NCBI GenBank assembly: GCA_937919795.1
Contig: CALFOA010000447.1
Span: forward strand, 1-7,582
Source: an uncultured Neisseria sp.
GTDB lineage: Bacteria; Pseudomonadota; Gammaproteobacteria; Burkholderiales; Neisseriaceae
Direction: 5' to 3'
Length of the DNA stretch: 7,582 nucleotides
A program made the position numbers and the translations under genes. Of this stretch, positions 1-6,101 are shown one piece after another. Numbering within the stretch: the stretch's first letter is position 1; the number at the start of each line of letters is the position of its first letter. The notes under the pieces were generated by a model. It did not search any database. It saw nothing but the letters and a program-made list of their open reading frames with translations, and had not been told where the DNA came from.

Positions 1-141
1 AACCCGATTCCGTGGATCAACGCATGGCTGTCTTCGGACAACGTACAGGTCGCCCCGCAAGAGGTCGAGGTCAGCTCCTATTTGGTGGGTCAAATCAACG
101 CCGAAATCAATTCCAGCGATCTGAGCGACTTCGAGCTGTAA
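1..141 (+). CDS. nrdB: Ribonucleotide reductase beta subunit, C-terminal end (partial)
   Basis: Frame 1 is open from the left edge to a TAA at 139-141 and encodes the last 46 residues of the class Ia ribonucleotide reductase small subunit, which houses the diiron-tyrosyl radical cofactor used to reduce ribonucleoside diphosphates. The visible sequence includes [26 protein letters not shown] and the acidic tail DLSDFEL. This matches the E. coli NrdB C-terminus as I remember it (SSYLVGQID...DDLSNFQL). In the family this tail is the flexible peptide that docks onto NrdA and carries the conserved tyrosine (in SSYLVGQ) of the radical-transfer path. The gene starts outside the window. The ferredoxin gene immediately downstream repeats the enterobacterial nrdB-yfaE order, which supports the call. 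Confidence 0.96.
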   Translation, partial: NPIPWINAWLSSDNVQVAPQEVEVSSYLVGQINAEINSSDLSDFEL

Positions 142-158
142 TTCGCTTAAAATCACAG

Positions 159-208
159 CAGGCGCATCGCTCGGGGTTTTTCCTTTGGGTTGTGCGCCTG
201 AATTTTTT
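159..208 (+). terminator. Intrinsic terminator-like hairpin between nrdB and yfaE
   Basis: CAGGCGCA (159-166) pairs perfectly with TGCGCCTG (193-200) around a 26-nt loop and is followed by AA and six T (203-208). It begins 18 nt after the nrdB stop. The long loop makes it weaker than a classic terminator, so it may only reduce read-through into yfaE. Confidence 0.6.
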
Positions 209-234
209 CTAAGCGTCCAACCCCAATATCTCCC

Positions 235-537
235 ATGCGCATCACCACCCACGACTACTCGTTTGAACTCAAAGAAGGCGAAAGCCTGCTGGATGCACTC
301 GCGCGCACCGGCCATGAGGTCGAGTATCAATGCCGTGCGGGTTACTGCGGTAGTTGTCGGGTGAAACTACTCTCCGGCTCGGTCGATTACGCCGACCTGC
401 CGCTGGCCTTCATCGGCTATGATGAGGTATTACCGTGCTGTTGTACGGTGAAATCAGACCTCACGCTGGATGTGCGGCGTACCGTTACCGTACAACACGA
501 GCAGGGCGATTTGTTTGAGCCGGATTTGTTTGATTAA
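235..537 (+). CDS. yfaE: 2Fe-2S ferredoxin, YfaE type (ribonucleotide reductase maintenance)
   Basis: This is a 100-residue plant-type ferredoxin. The cluster ligands are seen as C33-x4-C38-x2-C41 in the block YQCRAGYCGSCRVKL. The fourth is most likely C68 in LPCCC (68-70), the same triple-cysteine ending as E. coli YfaE. In E. coli YfaE gives electrons to the diiron centre of NrdB to rebuild the tyrosyl radical, and the position directly after nrdB fits that role here. The C-terminus is about 16 residues longer than E. coli YfaE, acidic and ends in DLFEPDLFD. ATG 235 is the only usable start, because an in-frame TGA lies at 199-201 with no start codon between. I see no clear Shine-Dalgarno sequence before it, so translation may be weak or depend on the preceding message. 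Confidence 0.94.
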   Translation: MRITTHDYSFELKEGESLLDALARTGHEVEYQCRAGYCGSCRVKLLSGSVDYADLPLAFIGYDEVLPCCCTVKSDLTLDVRRTVTVQHEQGDLFEPDLFD

Positions 538-600
538 GTGGTATTTCAGGCTTGGACAGAACGCATATGTAAAATAGACCTAATCCAATAAATCCATAGT

Positions 601-650
601 GCAAATAAAGGCCGTCTGAAAGATTTCAGACGGCCTCTATTTGCATTTTT
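601..650 (+). terminator. DUS-paired intrinsic terminator after yfaE
   Basis: GGCCGTCTGAAA (610-621) faces TTTCAGACGGCC (624-635) around a GA loop. The stem extends outwards through GCAAATA (601-607) pairing with TATTTGC (638-644), with one mismatched pair, and then reaches T646-650. Paired uptake sequences acting as terminators are characteristic of Neisseria. The flanks are A/T-rich on both sides, so it may act in both directions. It closes the nrd block just before the accessory island. Confidence 0.92.
609..636. repeat. Inverted pair of DNA uptake sequences (AG-DUS)
   Basis: Both arms carry the 12-mer AGGCCGTCTGAA, at 609-620 on the plus strand and 625-636 on the minus strand. In Neisseriaceae the 10-mer core GCCGTCTGAA promotes uptake of self DNA through the ComP pilin. 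The leading AG marks the dialect known from several commensal Neisseria, unlike the AT form of N. meningitidis and N. gonorrhoeae. Confidence 0.93.
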
Positions 651-673
651 AAAATAAAAAATGTAATTTATAG

Positions 674-751
674 AAATCACAAAATTATATTGCAAGAATA
701 AGCATATCAGCTTATGATATAGGAAATTTTATGTGATTTAAAAAAATCACA
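674..751. promoter_or_regulatory. Three copies of TGTGATTT flanking the promoter: candidate operator
   Basis: The octamer appears as AAATCACA at 674-681, upstream of the -35 box. It appears again as a perfect inverted pair, TGTGATTT (732-739) and AAATCACA (744-751), separated by AAAA just after the predicted start site and directly before the Shine-Dalgarno AAGGAA (753-758). An arrangement on both sides of a promoter fits a repressor binding site, possibly with looping. The downstream pair could instead form an 8-bp RNA hairpin next to the ribosome binding site. No cognate regulator is proven. The HTH-bearing RhuM protein in the same operon is one candidate. Confidence 0.5.
690..718 (+). promoter_or_regulatory. 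Sigma70-like promoter of the restriction operon
   Basis: TTGCAA (690-695) is a near-consensus -35 box, followed by a 17-bp spacer and TATGAT (713-718) as a -10 box. Transcription would start near 724-726, leaving a leader of about 40 nt before ATG 765. The -10 region overlaps the inverted repeat ATATCA (704-709) / TGATAT (715-720). It lies just past the DUS terminator, so the island appears to have its own promoter insulated from the nrd genes. Confidence 0.7.
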
Positions 752-764
752 AAAGGAATTACTT

Positions 765-1343
765 ATGGAAAAGCTGGAAAAATTGGTTCGATTTGCCAGT
801 GGTTCGCCTCAATTCCGGGTGGTAGAGTCGCCCGATCAGCAGGCGCCTCGTTATGTCTGGTATGCGCAGCATCATCTGAATGCCGATTTATCCGGCTACG
901 AGCCCGCGCATACCGATACCAAAGCCGTATCCACCTGGAGCAAGGTTTGCACACTGGCGGCGGGGGATATTGTGTTCAGCCTGATTTCCGGCACTGCGGC
1001 AATAGTGAGCCGCCACCATGAAGGCTATATCCAAACGCAAAACTACATCAAGCTCATCCCCGGCAAGCAGCTGGATAAGCAGTTTTTGCTGTATTTGCTC
1101 AACGAAGACAAACACATTAAAAGGCAATGGGCGGCGGCCTTACAAGGCTCCAGCGTGCTCAAATATACCCTAGCGCAGCTGAAAAACCTGCAAATCAATA
1201 CCTTGCCGCCGCTGGAAAAGCAAAAAATCATCGGTCAGGTATACATGATGCAGCTACGGCTGCAAGCGTTGAAAAACCGGGTGGCGGCACAAGAAACCAA
1301 AATCACATTAGGGCTAATCGAAAGCGTGGTGAATCATGAATGA
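765..1343 (+). CDS. Half-size type I restriction specificity (HsdS-like) protein, single TRD
   Basis: This 192-residue protein resembles one half of an HsdS subunit: one target recognition domain followed by one conserved helical spacer. The TRD pattern is seen in AAGDIVFSLISGTAAIVS (65-82), GYIQTQNYIKLIPG (87-100) and FLLYLLNED (107-115). The end of the TRD and start of the dimerisation helix are seen in LPPLEKQKIIGQVY (147-160) and QLRLQALKNRV (163-173). Full HsdS proteins have about 400-440 residues and two such units, and half-size ones are known to work as homodimers in some type I systems. The start is supported by AAGGAA at 753-758. The stop overlaps the hsdR start by 8 nt (ATGAATGA), which suggests translational coupling. 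It could set specificity together with an unseen HsdM, or act as an accessory S-like protein. It shows little likeness to the hsdS at 6088, so it is not a simple duplicate. Confidence 0.82.
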   Translation: MEKLEKLVRFASGSPQFRVVESPDQQAPRYVWYAQHHLNADLSGYEPAHTDTKAVSTWSKVCTLAAGDIVFSLISGTAAIVSRHHEGYIQTQNYIKLIPGKQLDKQFLLYLLNEDKHIKRQWAAALQGSSVLKYTLAQLKNLQINTLPPLEKQKIIGQVYMMQLRLQALKNRVAAQETKITLGLIESVVNHE

Positions 1344-4300
1344 ACAGCAATTTGAAACCGAACTGATCCAATATCTGAGCAGCGGCGTGATCAGTCATCG
1401 CGGCAACCACTCGGACGGCGGCAACACGCTGGCCGAGCCGGCGGCGGATTATATCTATAAAACCAAGCGCTGGCGCCATCATCCCGAAATCAAAACCACC
1501 GATGATTTGTGGGCTAATTTCAAAGCCATTTTGGAGCAGCACAATCAAAACACTCTGGATCACCCTTTGAGTGTGGTGGAATTCAATCAGGTAAAAAAAA
1601 TTATTTCCGAGCTGCACACGCCCTATCTGGCCGGGCAATTTCTCTACGGCTTAAATGGCGTGTCGCAAATTGAAATTGATCTGGACGATGGCCGCCATGT
1701 GTTTCTCACCGTGTTCGACCAAAAACAAGTCGGCGCGGGCGACACCGTTTATCAGGTAGTGAACCAAATCCGCCGCCCGGCCAAAATCATCGGCAAGCAA
1801 AACCGCATCTTCGACACCACCTTGCTGATCAACGGGCTGCCGGTGATTCAGATTGAAGAGAAGCGCGACACCCGCGATGTGAACGAAGCGCTCAATCAGA
1901 TGCACCAATACATCGACGAAAACCAGTATCGCGATATTTTTTCCACCTTACAAATCTTGGTGGCCATCACGCCCAACAACGTCAAATACATGGCCAACAC
2001 CACCGCCGACAAATTCAACAAAGATTTCGCCTTCAACTGGCAAAACCGCGACAACGCCATTGTGCGCGATTGGAAAACCTTTGCCGATGCCATGCTGAGC
2101 ATCCCGATGGCACACCAAATGGCCACTAATTACATGATTTTGGATGGCACCAAAAACAAGCAGGCGCTCAAAGTGATGCGTCCGTATCAAGTGTATGCCA
2201 CCCAAAAAGTCATTATTCATTTGAAACAGATCGACTTTGAATTGGGCAGCAACAAAGTGGGCTATATCTGGCACACCACCGGCTCGGGCAAAACCATCAC
2301 CAGCTTCAAAACCGCCTGGCTGGCCAGCCGCATGCCGCATGTCGACAAAGTGGTGTTTGTGGTGGATCGCATCGCCCTCACCCGCCAAACCAGCGAAAAC
2401 TACCAAGCCTACGACCCCGACGGCGATGTGGCCGATATCGCCCAAAACGGCATGGTGAAGAGCACCAACACCACCACCGATTTAAGCCGCAAGCTCAAAA
2501 GCCGTGGCAACGACATTATCGTAACCTCGGTGCAAAAGCTGGACACCTTAATCAAACGCAAGCACTTTCAAGCGCCCGACAAAAACATCGTGTTTATTGT
2601 AGACGAAGCCCACCGCTCCACCGGCGGAGATAGCTTTAAAGCCATTCAGGCAGCCTTCAAACGCTCCGCCTGGATAGGCTACACCGGCACACCCATGTTT
2701 GACGACACCACCAAAGGCTTGCGCACCGAAGATATTTTCGGCCCGCTGCTGCACGCCTACACCATCCGCGAAGCCATTGCCGACCGCAATGTGCTTGGCT
2801 TCAAAGTGGATTTTGAAACCACCATCGATGAAGTGCAGATGAAAAGCCAATATCTGCCCGCTTTTTATCGTGAACGCAATCCGAATTGGACGGAAGAAAA
2901 AATCCGCCAAAAAATCGACAACCTCACCCAAGAAGACATGGACGATGCCGTGGAACCGAGCTTCTACGATGAAAACATCGAGCATGTGCGCCTGGTGGTG
3001 GCCGATATTTTCAAAAACTGGCGCAACCGCTCCAACGACGGCAAATACAATGCCCTGTTCACCACTCATGTGGGCGGCGGCAAAGCCAGCACGCCGATGG
3101 CGATGATGTATTTCCGCGAATTCCAGCGCGTCAATCAGGAGCATAAGGCCGCAGGCTTGCCCACCCTGAAAGTAGCGATTACCTTCAGCCACAACACCAG
3201 CAACAACGACAATATGCTGGCAACCAATCGCGGTTTGTCAGAAGCCATGGCGGCGTATGAAGCAGAATTCGGCATCCATTTCGGCATGGATGATGTGGCG
3301 GGCTATACGCAAGATGTGACCAGCCGTCTGAACAAATCCGCCGCTGATAAAAACTTTCTCGATTTGGTGATTGTGGTTGATCAATTGCTCACCGGCTTTG
3401 ATGCGCCCGAATTAAACACGCTTTATGTTGACCGCACTTTAAAAGGCGCCGGCTTAATACAAGCCTATTCGCGCACCAACCGCATTGCCGACATGAAAGA
3501 AAAACCGTGGGGGCGCGTCGTGAATTACCGATGGCCGGCACAAAACGAAAAGCTGATGAATGAAGCGCTGGCCATTTATGCCAACAAAGATTCCGCCATC
3601 TTGTCGCCCGACGAGCAACGCATAAGCAATGAAAAAGACGGTCTTTTGGCCAAGCCGTTTTATGAGCTGCTTGCCGAAGTAAAAGCCGTGGTGGCAGAGC
3701 TGGCTGAGCTGACCGACGGCTTCAACAACTTACCGCCGTCTGAAAAAGCCAAGGATCACATGGTGGAATTACTGCGTGCCTACAACAATGGCATGAGCCA
3801 GCTCAAACAATACAATCCGGAAGCGCAAGCCGGTGAAATCGGCTTTGATTACGACAAGCCCGAAGTACTGCTGGCCGCATTGGGCATGAATGCCGAACAG
3901 GAAACCATGCTCACCACCGTGCTGGCCAACGATCTGAAAGCGCATTTGGCCGAAACCCAGAAAATTCCGCTGCACCAAATCGAATTGCGCATGACCCATG
4001 TGAAAGACGTCAAAATCGACTACGACTACCTCACCGAGCTGGTGACGCGCCTGCTGAACGAAGTGCACGAGCAAAAAATGGAAGCCGCCGCACACACCCG
4101 CGAAGACATCAACCGCTTTGCCAGCGGGCTGGAAGACCGCGGCCATGCTAAAGAAATCACCAATGCCGCCACCGCCATCTATAACGGCAGCTATCAGGCT
4201 GAACACTACCCGGTTGAAAACCTAACCGAAAGCGACAGCATTATTCAGGCAGCCAATAAGATAATACTCGACCATATCCTGATTGACTTCAGAGTGAAAT

Positions 4301-4539
4301 GGGGCATTACCGATGCCATCAACAACACCCAAATGCGCGAGATGTTTTCCCGCCACCAATACGGCATGCAAGATTTGGACAGCACCGGCCAATTGCGCGA
4401 CCTGATTACCGAAGCCGGCAAAAACTACCGCCTATTGGCGCGCGAGCCGGAAATCCGCGATTTAAACAAAATCCGCTATCGCAACGATTTGCGCCAAGCC
4501 ATTTACCAGCTGGCCGACGAAATGGCAGAAAACCAATAA
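1336..4539 (+). CDS. hsdR: Type I restriction endonuclease R subunit
   Basis: This 1067-residue protein is the motor and nuclease of a type I restriction system, translocating DNA with ATP and cutting it far from the recognition site. The N-terminal nuclease shows D160, the E174-E-K176 triad and the Q188-x3-Y192 motif (QMHQY) typical of HsdR. The SF2 motor follows, with Walker A TTGSGKT (314-320), DEAH (423-426), YTGTP (449-453), LLTGFDAP (684-691) and the arginine-finger motif QAYSRTNR (709-716). The last 300 residues are the helical C-terminal region that in this family binds the methyltransferase core. Length and motifs are complete and I see no frameshift. The start codon lies inside the end of the half-size HsdS gene. 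Two uptake sequences sit inside the gene, and an A8 run occurs at 1593-1600. GC content is clearly higher than in the genes downstream. Confidence 0.97.
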   Translation: MNEQQFETELIQYLSSGVISHRGNHSDGGNTLAEPAADYIYKTKRWRHHPEIKTTDDLWANFKAILEQHNQNTLDHPLSVVEFNQVKKIISELHTPYLAGQFLYGLNGVSQIEIDLDDGRHVFLTVFDQKQVGAGDTVYQVVNQIRRPAKIIGKQNRIFDTTLLINGLPVIQIEEKRDTRDVNEALNQMHQYIDENQYRDIFSTLQILVAITPNNVKYMANTTADKFNKDFAFNWQNRDNAIVRDWKTFADAMLSIPMAHQMATNYMILDGTKNKQALKVMRPYQVYATQKVIIHLKQIDFELGSNKVGYIWHTTGSGKTITSFKTAWLASRMPHVDKVVFVVDRIALTRQTSENYQAYDPDGDVADIAQNGMVKSTNTTTDLSRKLKSRGNDIIVTSVQKLDTLIKRKHFQAPDKNIVFIVDEAHRSTGGDSFKAIQAAFKRSAWIGYTGTPMFDDTTKGLRTEDIFGPLLHAYTIREAIADRNVLGFKVDFETTIDEVQMKSQYLPAFYRERNPNWTEEKIRQKIDNLTQEDMDDAVEPSFYDENIEHVRLVVADIFKNWRNRSNDGKYNALFTTHVGGGKASTPMAMMYFREFQRVNQEHKAAGLPTLKVAITFSHNTSNNDNMLATNRGLSEAMAAYEAEFGIHFGMDDVAGYTQDVTSRLNKSAADKNFLDLVIVVDQLLTGFDAPELNTLYVDRTLKGAGLIQAYSRTNRIADMKEKPWGRVVNYRWPAQNEKLMNEALAIYANKDSAILSPDEQRISNEKDGLLAKPFYELLAEVKAVVAELAELTDGFNNLPPSEKAKDHMVELLRAYNNGMSQLKQYNPEAQAGEIGFDYDKPEVLLAALGMNAEQETMLTTVLANDLKAHLAETQKIPLHQIELRMTHVKDVKIDYDYLTELVTRLLNEVHEQKMEAAAHTREDINRFASGLEDRGHAKEITNAATAIYNGSYQAEHYPVENLTESDSIIQAANKIILDHILIDFRVKWGITDAINNTQMREMFSRHQYGMQDLDSTGQLRDLITEAGKNYRLLAREPEIRDLNKIRYRNDLRQAIYQLADEMAENQ
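3323..3332 (+). repeat. DNA uptake sequence core inside hsdR (copy 1)
   Basis: This is an exact GCCGTCTGAA 10-mer preceded by CA, within the codons for SRLNK near residues 663-667. It lies outside any hairpin. A 10-mer is very unlikely by chance in a gene of this size. Confidence 0.9.
3735..3744 (+). repeat. DNA uptake sequence core inside hsdR (copy 2)
   Basis: This is an exact GCCGTCTGAA 10-mer preceded by CC, covering the codons for PPSEK at residues 800-804. It has the same orientation as the copy about 400 bp upstream. Confidence 0.9.
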
Positions 4540-4549
4540 GGAGCAAGCC

Positions 4550-5548
4550 ATGAATAAGCAAATGATCATCTATAACACCGAAGACGGTAAAGCCGAGATT
4601 TCATTGCATTTGCAAGACGGCACCGTATGGCTAAACCAATTGGAAATCGCAGAGCTGTTTCAAACCAGCAAGCAAAATATCAGTAAACACATCAAAGCGA
4701 TTTTTGCCGATGGCGAGCTGGTGGAAGATTCAACTGTCAACTATCAGTTGACAGTTCAAAACGAGGGCGAACGAAGCATTCAGAGGCAAATCGCTTATTA
4801 CAATCTGGATATGATTTTGGCCGTTGGGTATCGGGTACGTTCAGTGCGCGGAGCACAATTTCGCCATTATGCAAGCAATGTATTAAAAGAATATTTAGTC
4901 AAAGGCTTTGCAATGGATGACCGCCGCTTAAAAGAGTTGGGCGGTGGCGGCTATTTTAAAGAATTGCTTGAGCGGATCCGAGATATTCGCTCCAGTGAAA
5001 AAGTGTTTTACCGCCAGATATTGGATTTATTTGCAACCAGCCAAGATTACAACGGTAAGGCAGACGAAGCCAAACAGTTTTTTGCCACGATACAAAATAA
5101 AATGCACTACGCCATTCATCAGCATACCGCAGCAGAGTTAATTTATGAGCGCGTGAATGCCGAACAAAATTTTATGAGGTTGAAGTTATTCAACGGCGAA
5201 TTGCCCACATTAAAAGAAGCCAAAACCGCCAAAAACTACCTGTCAGAAGCGGAATTAAAAGGCTTAAACCAGTTGGTTTCAGGTTATTTGGATTTTGCCG
5301 AACGCCAAGCCGATAGACAAGCTGCCATGACCATGCACGATTGGATTGCACATGTTGACAAGGTTTTGATGGCAACCGGCGAAGTGTTGTTAACAGATAA
5401 AGGCAAAATCTCTCATCAACAAATGGAGAAAAAAGTTGAAGTGGAATATCAAAAATTCCAAGCTAAAACCCTGACTCAAGTGGAAAAAGATTATTTGGAA
5501 AACTTGAAATCCCTCGAGCAAACGGCAAAAAAAGCCAAGGGCGGATGA
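4550..5548 (+). CDS. rhuM: RhuM-family protein (intact copy)
   Basis: This 332-residue protein matches the RhuM family, named from a Salmonella pathogenicity island gene, in length and motifs. Such genes are frequently found inside type I restriction loci and their biochemical role is not established. An N-terminal strand pair (VWLNQLEIAELF, 26-37) leads into a likely helix-turn-helix, LEIAELFQTSKQNISKHIKAIF (31-52). It is followed by the family signature YYNLDMILAVGYRVRS (83-98) and FRHYASNVLKEYLVKGF (104-120), then a helical middle and the C-terminal block SGYLDFAERQA (244-254) with WIAHVDKVL...GKIS (265-288). ATG 4550 has AAGGAG at 4538-4543, overlapping the hsdR stop, so the two are translated from one message. 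Codons 61-69 coincide with a perfect DNA palindrome. It probably acts in the cytoplasm as a DNA-binding protein; autoregulation of the operon is my inference. Confidence 0.88.
   Translation: MNKQMIIYNTEDGKAEISLHLQDGTVWLNQLEIAELFQTSKQNISKHIKAIFADGELVEDSTVNYQLTVQNEGERSIQRQIAYYNLDMILAVGYRVRSVRGAQFRHYASNVLKEYLVKGFAMDDRRLKELGGGGYFKELLERIRDIRSSEKVFYRQILDLFATSQDYNGKADEAKQFFATIQNKMHYAIHQHTAAELIYERVNAEQNFMRLKLFNGELPTLKEAKTAKNYLSEAELKGLNQLVSGYLDFAERQADRQAAMTMHDWIAHVDKVLMATGEVLLTDKGKISHQQMEKKVEVEYQKFQAKTLTQVEKDYLENLKSLEQTAKKAKGG
4732..4756. repeat. Perfect palindrome inside rhuM
   Basis: The left arm AACTGTCAACT (4732-4742) is exactly complementary to the right arm (4746-4756), with a 3-nt loop ATC. 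It occupies 25 nt, from the last base of codon 61 to the end of codon 69, and encodes TVNYQLTV. The second RhuM gene has a palindrome of the same length at the same codons with a different inner sequence. Confidence 0.97.
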
Positions 5549-5570
5549 GTTTATAAATAAGGGGATGAAA

Positions 5571-6101
5571 ATGAATGAAATACAATTTTTAATTTATGCT
5601 GAGGATGGGCAGACCGAAGTATTGGTTCAAGACGAAACCCTGTGGGCGACCCAAAAAAGTATTGCCGAATTGTTTTCCGTCAGCGTACCGACCATTAACG
5701 AACACTTGAAAAATATCTTTGAAAGTGGCGAGTTAGAACAAAATCCAACTATTCGGAAATTCCGAATAGTTCGCCAAGAAGCAGCAGACAGGTTACGCGG
5801 AAAATTGAACACTACAATTTTGATGCCATTATTTCCGTCGGCTACCGCCTATTTCGATTATGTAGAGCGTCTGCTGGAAGACAAACATTTATTGGGTATG
5901 CAGGATTTTGCCAGAAGCATTGATGATTTCTTAAGTTTTAACCGTTATGACATTCTGCCGCACAAAGGCAAAATCAGCCGTGAACAAGCGGCACAAAGAG
6001 CGGTTGAAGTCTATCAGGCATACAATAAGCAGCAAAAAATCACCTCGGATTTTGATAAAGCGGTGAAACGCATTCAAGGAAATAAAAATGGGAAAAAATA
6101 A
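5571..6101 (+). pseudogene. Second RhuM-family gene, frameshifted and internally deleted
   Basis: The N-terminal part is a second, divergent RhuM (NEIQFLIYAEDGQTEV, then LWATQKSIAELFSVSVPTINEHLKNIF with the HTH). The frame fits the family up to IVRQE, near 5781. From there the expected continuation (SRQVTRKIEHYNFDAIIS then VGYR) is found one frame off, at roughly 5783-5848, as if one G had been lost from GAAGGC. At about 5847 the homology jumps to the C-terminal block AYFDYVERLL...DDFLSFNRYDILPHKGKIS back in the original frame, skipping what would be about 149 residues in the intact neighbour. The two lesions cancel, leaving a 176-residue open frame with about 20 scrambled residues. ATG 5571 is preferred over 5565 because AAGGGG (5559-5564) abuts the earlier ATG but lies 6 nt from the later one. 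The end overlaps hsdS by 14 nt. A short HTH protein could still be made. Confidence 0.82.
5747..5771. repeat. Perfect palindrome inside the second RhuM gene
   Basis: The left arm AACTATTCGGAA (5747-5758) is exactly complementary to the right arm (5760-5771) around a single A. It encodes TIRKFRIV. Relative to the conserved protein frame it occupies the same 25 nt as the palindrome of the upstream paralogue and shares only the outer AACT/AGTT. Confidence 0.97.

Noticed and set aside
12..212. 66-residue plus-strand open frame at the left edge
   Set aside because: It overlaps the clearly recognisable nrdB C-terminus in another frame and runs through a terminator hairpin, so it is a shadow frame.
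601..650. Inverted repeat considered as a mobile-element end or the start of a CRISPR array
   Set aside because: The arms are uptake sequences with a T-tract, which explains them as a Neisseria terminator. There are no repeated units with spacers.
1948..2445. 165-residue minus-strand open frame opposite hsdR
   Set aside because: It is antisense to the Walker A region of hsdR, with glycine- and histidine-rich shadow composition and no family resemblance.
2548..3192. 214-residue minus-strand open frame opposite hsdR
   Set aside because: It lies wholly antisense to the conserved motor domain of hsdR. Long antisense frames arise from the GC-biased codons of the real gene, and it shows no recognisable domain or ribosome site.
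3769..4206. 145-residue minus-strand frame that looks hydrophobic
   Set aside because: The hydrophobic character comes from reading the antisense of a charged helical domain of hsdR. There is no sign of an independent membrane protein.
4299..4553. 84-residue plus-strand frame at the end of hsdR
   Set aside because: It is an alternative frame within well-supported hsdR coding sequence, ending at the rhuM start.
5565..5567. ATG 5565 as the start of the second RhuM gene
   Set aside because: The Shine-Dalgarno AAGGGG at 5559-5564 directly abuts it. ATG 5571 has proper spacing and gives the usual family N-terminus.
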